The notes beneath the pieces were generated by a model. The model did no database searches, was not told the DNA's origin, and worked only from the letters and a program-made list of their open reading frames with translations. A stretch of 64,000 nucleotides of DNA from Selaginella moellendorffii (taxonomy: Eukaryota > Streptophyta > Lycopodiopsida > Selaginellales > Selaginellaceae), in contig NW_003314270.1 of the NCBI RefSeq assembly GCF_000143415.4, forward strand, positions 248,001 to 312,000, read 5' to 3'. Shown in pieces: positions 54,165-64,000 of the stretch (positions are counted from its first letter, which is position 1; each line of letters begins with the position of its first letter). The position numbers were made by a program, and so were the translations under genes.

Positions 54165-55800
54165 CTCCAACCACTTGGAGGAGTCTCACTCACAACCTCC
54201 ATAAGTCCTATTTCAGACTTGGGCTTGCTAGCCTCGAGAATGGCATCCCCACCACTCAACCCTTGCACTCGGCCTAAGTGCTCCACGTGTCCGATCCCAT
54301 GACCGACACCACAAGGTACCACCGACATATCAGCCTATTACACTAAGGCCATGCCCATTCACCTTGGTCACACCGGTGGTCCAACATCACCTCCATCACA
54401 GTCCCCTCTCTCAAAGACCAGGCCATCTGTTCATGAGTGATCATCCCAGATCCACTCTTTAGCATCCTTAGGATGCCCATAGACATGGGGAATAGCCTTC
54501 CCCAATATCCCTTTTCCGGTCCCCACCAAGTCCCTTTTGGTCCATGGCCGTGTTCGCCAACACTACCATTGGGTCGAGGCCCACAGGCCCGACCACCAAG
54601 TCCCACGGACCTCTGGGACTTCCTCAGCACCCAACTATATCCTTGGTCACTATACCAGAGGACTACTCCTCTTCCTTTCCACAGTCTAGGCCTTTGGGAC
54701 AACATTTCAGAACACTGTGGCCTTACGCGAGCCTCGTGGGTACTCTTCCCGCTTTCCACCTTTAGGTGCTCTAACCATGGGCTTAGAGCAAGGTTCCGTT
54801 GAGCCATGTCTGGTATCCAAGTAGGTAGTGCCACCCACACTTGGACTGGGAGCATCGGCCAAATGATCTCCCGGGGGAACTAGAGCCAGCTCTTGAACAC
54901 TTCACCAAGCTACCCCACTTGTTGGTCCGTGTTCACTCTAGTCTTGGACTTCCTAGTGGGCAACTCATCACCCAACACTGGGTACAGCGTTCCTGGGCCA
55001 AACTGGCCTTTCCTGGCCAAATTGGCTCCACTACAGTCCTCCCCCTTACTATACTTTTGGAGCTCACCAAACCCCCTAGGGTCTGGGAGACGAACGCTTT
55101 GGGCTTTCACCCTCTCAGACTTGAACTCGGACTCAGACTCGGACTCAGACTCGGACTCAGACTCAGGCTTAGGCTCGGTCTCGGCCTTGGCCTTGGTCTC
55201 GATCTCGGTCTCAGTCTCGGTCTCGGTCTCGGTCCTAGTCCCGGTCCCAGTCCCGGTCTCGGTCTCGGTCTCAGTCCCGGTCCCGGTCCCGGTCTCGGTC
55301 TCAGTCTCGACCTCGGACTCCATCTTGGGTCCTTCTTGGACTCCATCTCGGACTTCGTCTTAGTCCATCTCAGACTCCATCTCGGGTCCATCTCGGACTC
55401 CATCTCGGACTCTGTCTTAGTCCATCTCGGACTTTGTCTCGGTCCATCTCAGACTCCATCTCAGTCCATCTCGGACTCCATCTCGGACTCCATCTCGGTC
55501 CATCTCGGACTCCATCTTGGACTTCATCTCGGACTCCACCTTGGACTCCAACACTGGTCCATCTCAGACACTTCTACGTGTCATGTGTTGGTCCTTTTGG
55601 GTCCCTTTTTGGAGCCTCGCTTATTGTTCGCTTCATGCTTGTTCCTCGAGCACTTTGTTGGGAGTTCCACTCTCGCTCTTGACCTTTCAAGTCGGAGCTT
55701 TTCGTCCAAATGTGTTATGCTTGTTTGGCTTTCGCTTCGGCGACTACCATGTGGCGCCCTTTCGGCTCCATTTTGGGGCTTAGGGATTTTGTGTCTCACA
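54165..55800 (-). repeat. Main part of the right (5') LTR of element D
   Basis: It continues the LTR start at 46621-46666 across the E insertion and ends GTGTCTCACA. It is separated from the inverted 3' LTR of E by only the 5-bp CACAC, which forms a large palindrome. Confidence 0.9.
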
Positions 55801-55807
55801 ACTGGAT

Positions 55808-56361
55808 TATAAGCAACTAAAGGGAATGACTCGAAAGACGGTCTATGAGGTTCAAATATAGAGGGAAAGGGCCCATGAACAAGAGTGCACCCCTTTTTCT
55901 AATTGGTTAAGGGTCTTGGGATATTTGGGGTTAAGCGTCCTTGGGTTTGAATAGTACTGGGTTGGGTGACCTCCCGAGAAGTTCAAATTGAGAAGCTTAC
56001 ATTTGGTATCAGAGCAGCCTTGAGTCCGACTCTATTGGTTGGATAAGGGAATCGCACCACATGTTGATTGACATCTGGCTAGTCCAATTTGCTCCCGCTG
56101 GGCTTGACCCGAGGGGTTCTCAGCTTCCATTCACGAGGGCGTGAACTTGCAGGGAAGCGTGGTGGATTGTAAGCAACCAAAGGGAACGACTCAAAAGACG
56201 GTCCATGAGGTTCAAATATAGAGGGAAAGGGCCCATGAACAAGAGTGCACCCTCTTTTTCAATCGGTTAAAGATATTGGGATATTTGGGGTTAAGCATCC
56301 TTGGGTTTGAATAGTACTGGGCTGGGTGACCTTCTGGGAAGTCCAAATTCAGGAGCTTACA
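55808..56361 (+). mobile_element. TRIM retrotransposon copy 3
   Basis: LTRs 55808-56001 and 56168-56361 (194 bp each; the first begins TA instead of TG), primer-binding site 56004-56015 (TGGTATCAGAGC). A remnant TGGAT of a further internal end precedes the first LTR. AACGT follows at 56362-56366. The matching AACGT is at 39700-39704, on the far side of element D, so D and this TRIM form a composite. Confidence 0.85.
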
Positions 56362-57830
56362 AACGTTTTGTTAATGCTGCTGCAGTGGAAAGTCTAGACA
56401 CCAAGATGTTTTCGAGAAACAAGAAGTCACATGAGCAATAGAGGGACTTTGTGGGAATAAGTTAATGACTTCTTCATCTTTCTTTCAGAAGTATCATCAA
56501 GAGGTTCACTTAGCACCAGTTCATCCAATATGTACTTTCTAATTTCATTTTTTTAACAAGAGGCTTTTTATTTTTCTTTTCGTGTTAGTTGATACAAACT
56601 CAAGTTTATTTTCTATTGGTCGGCCTATTGCCACACATTGCCATCTATATTTGCATCATGTAGTAAGGCAATAATCGTACACATGCATATGCATGGGATG
56701 AGGCAGACTTGGTTATGCGTGTGGGTGATCTCGAGCTTGAATTGTAGTTATTGTGGGTGGTGCTAAGTCAAGTTTTTAACCTTTATCCTTGGTATGGATT
56801 GATTGTGGTGCAACTATGTCAAATATGACTCTAAGGTTCTCCATTTTATATTATACTTTCTTATATTTCTTCCATTCTTCTCATTTTTGTTCATTTTCAT
56901 CCTTTTGTTTCTACCTTCCATCACTTTTGTCTCCTCATTACTTCCTTCTATGTTTCCACCATCCAGAGGGTAGCCAATGGATTTTATTCCTCTCTTCCCT
57001 TTTTCAATCCTTCTGATGGTCTTTGTGTTGTAATGGTTAACTACCTCATGAAGGAGTATGTTGATCTCTTTGAATTTGACCTATCATCTGGGGTTAAGAT
57101 TGCAACACATCATCCTATTCTAATAGGGGATGTTCACCAAATCAAATTTTTTGTTCATCATTAGTCACCCAAAGAAATTAAGATTTTATATGTAAACGTT
57201 AAGGAAATGTTAGAAAAGAGTGTTATTCGAAAATCATGGAGTCTTGAGGCATATGAATTTCATCTTGTGATGAAGTTTGACGAGAGTATTTATTTTGGCA
57301 TTGACTATCATTTGTTAAAAGAAATGACGATCCCAGATGTGTACCCTTTTCCTCACACTATTGATTTCTTGGATTGTCTAGGGAAAAGTCGTTGGTTCAC
57401 GAAATTAGATCTTGTTTCTAGGTACTAGTAAGTACCGATAACTGAAGATGATATTTCTAAGGTTGTTTTTTGTACACTATTTGGTTTATACGAGTTTTTG
57501 GTGATGCTATTTTGTTTGAATAATGATCTAATAACTTTCTAGCGGATGATGGATGAGGTTCTTTGCGATATGCTAAAGGTAACTATTGACTTCATTGATA
57601 ATGTTTTGATCCACTCGAAGAGGATATGAGAAGAACTCATCCATGATGTTCATAAAATATTAAATTAACTTCAGAAAATTAGTTTAAAATTGAAGTGGTT
57701 GAAATGTGTGTTTGGGTCCAAAGATATAAATTATCTTGGGTACTGTATTTCTTGTAAGGTTTGCAAGTTGATCATAACAAATTTGTGACTGTTCTAGATA
57801 CTCGTGTTCAAGACGGTGCAAATTTTATCA
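56362..57830 (+). mobile_element. Ty3/gypsy element A2, third segment (protease and RT remnants)
   Basis: It continues A2 in register with A1 (GTTTTGTTAATGCTGCTGCAGTGG against CTGTTAGTGCTGATGTAGTGG). It contains a protease-like VDTNSSLFSI, then RT blocks EYVDLFEF, LEKSVIRKSW, IDYHLLKEMTIPDVYPFPH and SRWFTKLDLVSRY. It stops being recognisable near 57830; RNase H and integrase are missing. Confidence 0.75.
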
Positions 57831-59890
57831 ATTGTATAGGCTCACTTACTCATCATTTTCTTTTGACAATTTCAAGGTTCTCATTTGGTTTTATTACAAA
57901 TTAAATTCTAAGATCATTTAAAGTTAATCCCATCATTTTGTGATGGTTTTGACCAAGAGATTATATCAATGTTGTAACTAATAAACATTCCATCAAATCT
58001 TTAAAATTACATGTATTGTTTTTATAACTTGGCCTTTAATATAAAAGTGTATGAAGGTTTATTATAGAATAGAGATGACCACATCATTCTAGCAAGCTTC
58101 ATATTAATGCATTTAGAGCAACTTGTTTTCAATAGCCACTTTATATGGTAACTTTCAGTAAGATTTATTGTTAACACTCGGGTAACAAGTATTTTAAAAC
58201 TCATTTACTAAAGAAAGAGAATTAATAAAGAAATCAATGCAAGTAGTTCCTTATCTGAGAAAAATTAAAATCTTTAATGTGAAAAATGACTAAACCATCA
58301 TGTTAGCTAAGTCTATACTTCTAAACTTTTATTCTGTGTAAACATTACCTTCAACCCACAACAAATGTTTAAACTTGTATTTCTTCTTTGCATCTTTTAA
58401 AGTGCTGATACCTTTTAAACTTTAGCACAACCACTTGTGCTTATTATAGTATTTAATGCATTTTTTTTAAAGTGTTCATGTAAATTTTATTCTCAATAGA
58501 GTTTCTTAGATGATTAAAACCTTATCTATACCGCTATTATAGACAATTCTAATTCCTCCTCAATTTGTTTGTGCTTTGTTCTTCATGAAACTGTAAATCA
58601 TTAGTGGTGTTGAAGATGTTATTCCAACTTGGTATATGTTGTTTAGTAGTGTTCAAAAAAGAATTTAAAATAACATTTCTCTCAAATAATTATCACCATC
58701 AAGGATTATGTTTATAAAAATATTTTCTAGTAATAAGAGAGTTGACAAGAATAATCTGATACACTAAAGAATATTCTATTAAAGTTTTAGCTGCAATATT
58801 TTTATTAAATAGATATTTAAATAAATTATTAATTTAAGTATCTAATATTTTTGGGAGTTACTATTTGAATAAATTATTATTTTAATATTTAATAATTAGT
58901 ATTTATACTAATTTTTAAGTTATATATTTATATTAAGCTTTTAATTATTACTATAAAGTCCCTTTGAGTGTAATTATATGAAATGCCAGTGTAATTTATA
59001 GATAAAGTTTATTTTAATTTCAAACACAATAGCAATATCTATTTTTTTTCACCTCATGTTTAGACATTATGATGAATCCAAAGTTTAACATTTGGATCCA
59101 TCTTATGCAATGGATGAAATATTTTAGAATTTTAATGTTTAAAGAATTATATGTAATTGCAACTTGGGAATTGGTTGATTATGATGTTGTAAAGCTTCTC
59201 ATTTATAGTATCACTTCCATAACTACAAATTATATACTCTTGTTGATGGTATTACTGCTTGATGTTGATATTTAACTATAATATCTTTGAGTATTGTTTT
59301 TTCTTCCTTTGACCAAGTATTTATAATATTTATATATTTTTTATTTCATATTTTTAATATAAATCAAGAAAGATTTAAAGAACTTGAATCGTAATTATAA
59401 ATTTTGTATATTTGTACAGAGCATGGTTGAAAGAAGAATATAACATCTAATCAACAACAAAATCTCAGAGAAACTTAAGTCCCAAGTTTTAATATGGGTT
59501 TAATCAAAGAAGTTTTAGAAAAAAAGTTCTATATACTAATGTAAATAGGTTTGTGAATAAGCTTGTATAGGTTGAAAGTGACCAAACACTATAGACCTAT
59601 AATTGGTTTGCTTAAGCAAACCTAACAGTATTGAATATACTGAAAATATTCTTGGAGATTTTAGGATATTTTAAAATCTAATAGTTGTTGCTCATTTAGA
59701 TTAATATTTTTAATTATAAATTATAAACTCTCCTAAACACTTTATAGTATATTCTTGTTTATTCTACTATTGATATGCAATAATATTAATCTTAAATATG
59801 TTTATAACTATTGATCAATTAAATTACTCAATGAATGGCAAATTAATTAAGAGATAAGTATTGTCTCTCATATTTTTTATCTCTTCACCA
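57831..59890. other. AT-rich stretch without a recognised gene
   Basis: About 2 kb with many poly-A/T runs and no coding region, RNA gene or repeat I can identify. A 68-residue frame at 59069-59275 has no motif. Confidence 0.5.
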
Positions 59891-59898
59891 TAAGATCC

Positions 59899-60593
59899 TT
59901 ACGTCTTTTCATTCAGGTACCATCTTTGTTTGGGTTTCATTGACGGCTCCATCAACCTTGCATCACACTCTTTCCTTGCAATGTTTACCGACCTCCCGAG
60001 GAAAGCTTTTCTCTCATTGAGCAAGTGCACTGAGTAGTGGATTCCGTCCAGATTTCTCTCCCAGATCTGCAAGTGGAGCCTCTTCTCTGCTAAGTCGCCG
60101 CATGCCTTGAGCGCCACCATGAAAGTCTGAGCGTTTGGCTGCCAGCTTGCTCGTAGCACTGAAGAGCAAAGGTTGTTCTCGGCAAATCCCAGGAAATGAT
60201 GGTTTGCTGCTCCATGCAAAGTCTCAGCGTTTGGAGGCAGGCCAGCTTCTTGTTGCATCTGATAGAAGACGTGCATGTTCGTGTTCCAGGCAACCAACGT
60301 CGTGTTTCTTCGTCCTCCAGAACACTTCTGATGCTTCCACGTGACGAATGCATCGGCTTCCTATTCACAATTTGCGAGGTAGACCAACCTATCCTGTTCT
60401 TCGTCCCATCCTGTCGAACAACCTGTGTTGCAAGCCGCAGTGTAGACTTCGACCAAACTTCCACAGTTTTGTACTTGCTTGATTCCTGGCTTATGATGCT
60501 CTTGACTGTTGCGAAACTTATCTGGCCGCTATGCCCTGCTCTGCTTCTTCTCATCGAAGTTGAGATTTGAGCGCCTGCAAGAACAGAGAGCAA
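59899..60593 (-). pseudogene. PPR pseudogene
   Basis: In minus sense one frame reads VAWNTNMHVFYQMQQEAGLP and WQPNAQTFMVALKACGDLAE. This is the typical L-motif of Selaginella-type PLS PPR proteins (x.PNAxTFVxALKAC). Upstream sequence (60593-60300) continues only in other frames, and the downstream part loses the repeat pattern. No intact gene is possible here. Confidence 0.6.
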
Positions 60594-60883
60594 AAGTAGT
60601 TTCTCAAACCTTTCTTCTCAAGCAGCTTCTCTGGCCTTTGGAGGTGCACTAACGTCTGCTCCCCCGTCACCTCTAGAGGATAGCTCAGACAAATCGAAAC
60701 TTGGTAGGTTCTTGCTCTATTTTCCAGTCCATGTTCCGAGCCAGCTGTGCAATAGTCGACCCTTGTATGTGATCTCTGGGTGAGATCACCATCCGTCCTG
60801 CTGTCTTCTTGCTCAGCAACTTCATCTCCTTGAAGATTGTTTGTACACAATCTTCCATGTGACAACGCATGCACTGTGCTGAC
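60594..60883 (-). other. Short stretch with an unassigned open frame
   Basis: A minus frame (60874-60551) follows the His-rich gene. It could be a further exon, but I see no domain and no convincing splice pair. Confidence 0.25.
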
Positions 60884-61624
60884 TTATGCGTCACTGCCAG
60901 TGTTGGCAGGACACTTTGAGGAGAATCCCAGAGTGCCATTGCTGTGACGAGCGTGAGCTTCCAGCTGTTTCTTTTCAGTCGGAGAATCGTCCACCACAAC
61001 TTCGATCTGCCGCCCGGGATCCTGAAAGATCGCATTACTGCGCTGCTTCCTTCGAGATAACATCCATCGCATGAGCAAAAAGCACGCGAGCAGCACCAAG
61101 ATCGCAACCAAAACCCAGAGAAGAAGCTGGAGCAGCGACCACGGCGTCCTCCGAACCACTGTAACTACTGCTGCGGGTGTTGGTGTGGCCACTGCTGCGT
61201 CGTGACCGTCGCGACGGTGGTGGTGGTGGTGGTGGTTGTGGCGTCCTCCATGGTGGTGACCATGGTGATGGTGGTGAACAACCAGAGGAGCTCCATCACC
61301 GTGATGATGATGGTACACCGCTGCTGCTGGAGCTGGATCGTGGTGGCGAGCATGATCAAGGATAGCAGGCGCTGGAGCCAGATGAGCAGGGTGGCCGCGA
61401 GCAGGGTGAACGAAAGCAGCTGGCGCTGGGGCTTGAACTGGAGCGTCACCTTGAAGAACTGGAGCTAAAGCTGGCGCTGGCTCGTGGCCTGCTCGAGGAT
61501 AGTGCCCATGGTGGTGTGCTCGATGTGCTGGAGCTAGACCTGGAGCTCGCGGGTGATGGGCGCCATGCCAGGGCGCTGGAGCTCGGCGGGCAAGCGTTGG
61601 GGCGGCGTGAGCGCGGGAGACCAT
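60884..61624 (-). CDS. His/Ala/Pro-rich single-pass membrane protein, function unknown
   Basis: 246 residues. The first ~60 per cent is Ala/Pro/His-rich and ends in histidine clusters (about 105-136: YHHHH, VVHHHHHGHHH, NHHHHHH). After a Val/Thr/Pro linker comes one strong membrane span (about 163-186, LLWVLVAILVLLACFLLM) followed by basic residues (RWMLSRRKQR). A polar tail of about 50 residues closes it. There is no classical signal peptide, and the positive-inside rule puts the tail in the cytosol and the His-rich part outside or in a lumen. The layout resembles the front of PERK-like receptors, but no kinase follows. Histidine clusters suggest binding of Zn, Ni or Cu; this is inference. 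A TAA lies directly before the ATG, within a CAG|GTAAGC that looks like a splice donor, so the start and even coding status are uncertain. Confidence 0.5.
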   Translation of the reverse strand: MVSRAHAAPTLARRAPAPWHGAHHPRAPGLAPAHRAHHHGHYPRAGHEPAPALAPVLQGDAPVQAPAPAAFVHPARGHPAHLAPAPAILDHARHHDPAPAAAVYHHHHGDGAPLVVHHHHHGHHHGGRHNHHHHHHRRDGHDAAVATPTPAAVVTVVRRTPWSLLQLLLWVLVAILVLLACFLLMRWMLSRRKQRSNAIFQDPGRQIEVVVDDSPTEKKQLEAHARHSNGTLGFSSKCPANTGSDA

Positions 61625-62689
61625 AGCTTACCTGACGAGAGCTTCGACAATAGAAAAATCCAAGCGAGACTTAGTTTTAAATGCTTTAGGTACAAATATT
61701 TCAAAAAGAGAAAACATTTTTAATTTGATGTTTTAGACTCAATCTTAATGTACTTCCAGTAAACGAAAGTTTTTTACTCCTATCCATTGCTGTTTTGATA
61801 TTCTCACAGCACAACATAGCTCACAGCTCCTCTAGAGGTCAACACCAGTAAATCAGTCAAAACGCAACAATTGTATCGATCCCAAAAATCCAAAGCTTTT
61901 CTCTTCACCATTCTAGTACTCATCCTGGCATTTCAAGAGGCTTTTAAGAGATGAGGTTTGGAAGGACTCGCAAGCTTTTATAGCCAAGCAGCTGCATGGA
62001 AATGGTATATACATACTCATACTCAAGGTCATGAAATCTCATTTTGGCAACATCCTATGAAGTGCTCCAAGTTTAAGGCTGAGGGATTTGTGGAGCATAC
62101 CCATACTCAAGAGAGATGTGTGTGGAATCCACAGGATGGGCTGCTTGATGTGTACGAGAGGGACCTCCTTGCAAAGCTGTTTCAGGAGGACTGAAGATCA
62201 TACCAATTGATTTATATTGTGTTTGTGTTACCAATTATTTTTTTTATCCTCTTGAATAACATTGCAAAACAAAAAACTAGTCTTTGTTCCTCTTGTGAAT
62301 ATTTATATTATTATTATAATTATTAGTAACACTAATATTATTTGGTATTTTGGTTTGCTAGTAAATATATTTAGCTACATAATTGTATAGCTAAAAGTCT
62401 TTTAGAATGAGTAACTTTTTTTTCTTACATAATTTCAAAATTAGAAATGTCACTTCCACATTCTTTCAAAGTTTAAGCGCATTTGCTTTTAGTCTCTCAT
62501 AGCCCCTAAACAAACAAATAGAAATGTTGAGCACACTTCATCAATTCAAAAAAATTAATCATTAAAAGCTTACTAGATTATATACAGATCTACCAATAAA
62601 GAGAGCCAGGTCAACAAAAAGAGTCATTAAAAATAAAATTTTAAAATATTTTAGTACACTAAAGAATATTTTCTTAATGTTTTATGCAC
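61625..62689. other. Intergenic stretch with one unassigned open frame
   Basis: A frame at about 61958-62194 (plus; no ATG at its start) ends with HPMKCSKFKAEGFVEH and GLLDVYERDLLAKLFQED. It contains two HTHTQ motifs and could be a last exon, but I recognise no family. 62220-62680 is AT-rich and empty. Confidence 0.3.
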
Positions 62690-64000
62690 ATTTCTATATT
62701 CCATTTCCATATTCCATGCACTCACATTGGTGGAGATGAGGGGCATTATAATTGTCCCTGAGGAGTATTTGGATTTGGGATTTTAATTTAGATCTAGCTT
62801 TTGCATCATTTAAATTTCCATTTCCTTATAGTTTTTATGTTATGCAATTGTAATTGAATAATTAAACTCAATTCATGGCAGCATTTATGACGTGCAATAC
62901 AGCTCTTCTTACTTTTGCTGCCAATCCTCGTGTTTGGATGGAGTTCTTCTATGGGAGTCCTAGGGATAATATGTACCATTGGTTTAATCACTTTATAATG
63001 ATTATTATATATAATTCTTGGGATGATGCTTGGTATTTGCATGAATTTCCCATATGTCTTTAAAGGATAGCACTGCAATTGTATAATAGTTTAAGCATAA
63101 CCACTCATAAGGATTGAAGCATTCTCCTAGACGTCTTCAAATGCGTATTTGGACATGCTAGTGATCATGATGATGCCTTCTAACAAATGCATCATCTTTG
63201 TCAAGGGCTATCCGAGTTTGTGATAAAAAAGCTGTATAGGTATTTCTATTGGCCGAAGATGTGATGTAATATTATCTAATATGTGCATAGCTATGTTTGG
63301 TGCCAGGCTCATAATATTCCCTTTCATATTGCAGTATGATGGTTGGCCTCCTTAATCAAGTGGTTTCAACATTTTTGTCCAAAGGAAATTTTTTTAGATA
63401 ATAGTCTCACATTTATAGTAGAAGCATTTCAAGTTTTGACATCTTATGCCACACTATTATCCATAGTTAGATGGTTTAGTGAAATACATTATTTGGATTT
63501 TCAAAGGGATAATCATGAAGTAAATGAACTTTTAGCAATTAAATTGGGATAGTTAGTTGCCATCTCTTTGATATGCATATGTCACAGGGGTATAGAGTTC
63601 TATTGGTGCTTTATTATATAAACTCTTATTTGGTTATGATTCAATACTATAACAGAGTTAAGTTTACCTTTACAATTGCTACGAGCTACTGATACTAGAT
63701 CTTGGGATCAATATTTAATGAAACTCTGAAGTGTATGAATGATGTGCAACACTTCCTGGGCAAGATGCAGTATCTCGGTAGTTTTGTTGATCATCTTTTT
63801 TATCACACTACACTGTTGCGAGTATTGCTAAAGTCATCAATATCATCTTTCATTTAGTCTACATATTGTGAGCGAGCATTTACAGATCTCAAAGAGCTAT
63901 TGACGACTCTTCCAATTTTGGTATATCCTAACTATACTTAACCTTTTATTTTGCATATGGATGCTTTTGACATTAGTTTTAGAGGTGTATTGATGCAAAA
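62690..64000 (+). mobile_element. Rearranged Ty3/gypsy fragments A3
   Basis: A leader/gag part (62690-63220, MYHWFNHFIMI, YNSWDDAWYLHEFP) is joined at about 63225 directly to integrase sequence (KKLYRYFYWPKM, FLDNSLTFIVEAFQVLTS). At about 63740 it is followed by RT/RNase H-border sequence (HFLGKMQYL, FTDLKELLTTLPIL) that should precede integrase. The order gag, integrase, RNase H shows that at least two truncated copies are fused. It runs off the window. Confidence 0.7.

Larger units (their letters stand above)
39705..55800 (-). mobile_element. Non-coding LTR retrotransposon D (LARD-like), interrupted
   Basis: The left LTR is 39705-41060. The right (5') LTR is 46621-46666 continued at 54165-55800. 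The primer-binding site in minus sense is at 46606-46617 (TGGTATCGGAGC). The PPT side reads GGTGGTGGAGT next to 41060. The internal part (41061-46620) has no gag or pol, only short frames. Three later insertions sit in it: a solo LTR (41228-42950), a TRIM (44626-45182) and element E (46667-54159, within its 5' LTR). AACGT precedes the left end (39700-39704), but the matching AACGT lies after the adjacent TRIM at 56362. Confidence 0.85.

Noticed and set aside
61202-61468. Val-rich plus-strand frame
   Set aside because: Complement of the CAC/CAT histidine codons of the minus-strand gene; it has no features of its own.

Overview
The window is nuclear DNA of a vascular plant. It is most likely a lycophyte of the Selaginella moellendorffii type, a draft assembly with two 100-N gaps. 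The reasons are very short spliceosomal introns (about 46-68 nt in every spliced gene I could resolve), two intronless PLS-class PPR genes of the kind that supports heavy organelle RNA editing, a LysM-GH18 chitinase architecture known from ferns and lycophytes, and dense Ty3/gypsy and TRIM retrotransposons. No tool was run; the species is an inference.

Layout. 1-13.5 kb is repeat-rich accessory DNA: broken F-box/LRR-like copies, a small trihelix-like DNA-binding family (one apparently intact two-exon gene at 8568-9026 plus decayed copies), a decayed Ty3/gypsy element (A1, 2140-6910), an F-box gene with a predicted 49-nt intron (7180-8335) and a TRIM array with CAGAT target duplications (9967-11141). 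14.1-19.9 kb holds one large four-exon gene for a ZNFX1-like SF1 helicase. Its N-terminus carries a PB1 domain and a CCCH finger, and its C-terminus an NFX1 finger array and an RZ finger. 19.9-23.5 kb holds a broken F-box/LRR plus Fe(II)/2-oxoglutarate dioxygenase cluster, interrupted by a fold-back element that contains the first ~110 nt of an 18S rRNA. 23.5-29.6 kb is a compact gene island: PPR, LysM-GH18 chitinase, TMEM230 homologue, PPR.

30.7-57.8 kb is one gypsy element (A2) split by nested insertions, each delimited by target-site duplications. Element B is a chromodomain Ty3/gypsy element on the minus strand (31222-38619). Element D is a large non-coding LTR element (39705-55800) that itself contains a solo LTR (TSD CATAG), a 557-bp TRIM (TSD GCCCT) and a second complete non-coding element E (46667-54159, TSD CACAC). 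57.8-62.7 kb is AT-rich DNA with a PPR pseudogene and a His/Ala/Pro-rich single-pass membrane protein gene. The window ends in rearranged gypsy fragments (A3).

How parts relate. Element B is the only recognisable near-complete source of reverse transcriptase and integrase here. D and E share its PBS, its PPT-side sequence, its LTR minisatellite and part of its internal sequence, so they look like non-autonomous derivatives. The most notable observation is that element B's single gag-pol frame is broken only by apparent C-to-T stop codons and by two exact GT-AG intron-like insertions in and after the integrase. The first lies just upstream of the presumed catalytic glutamate, so an active integrase may depend on splicing.
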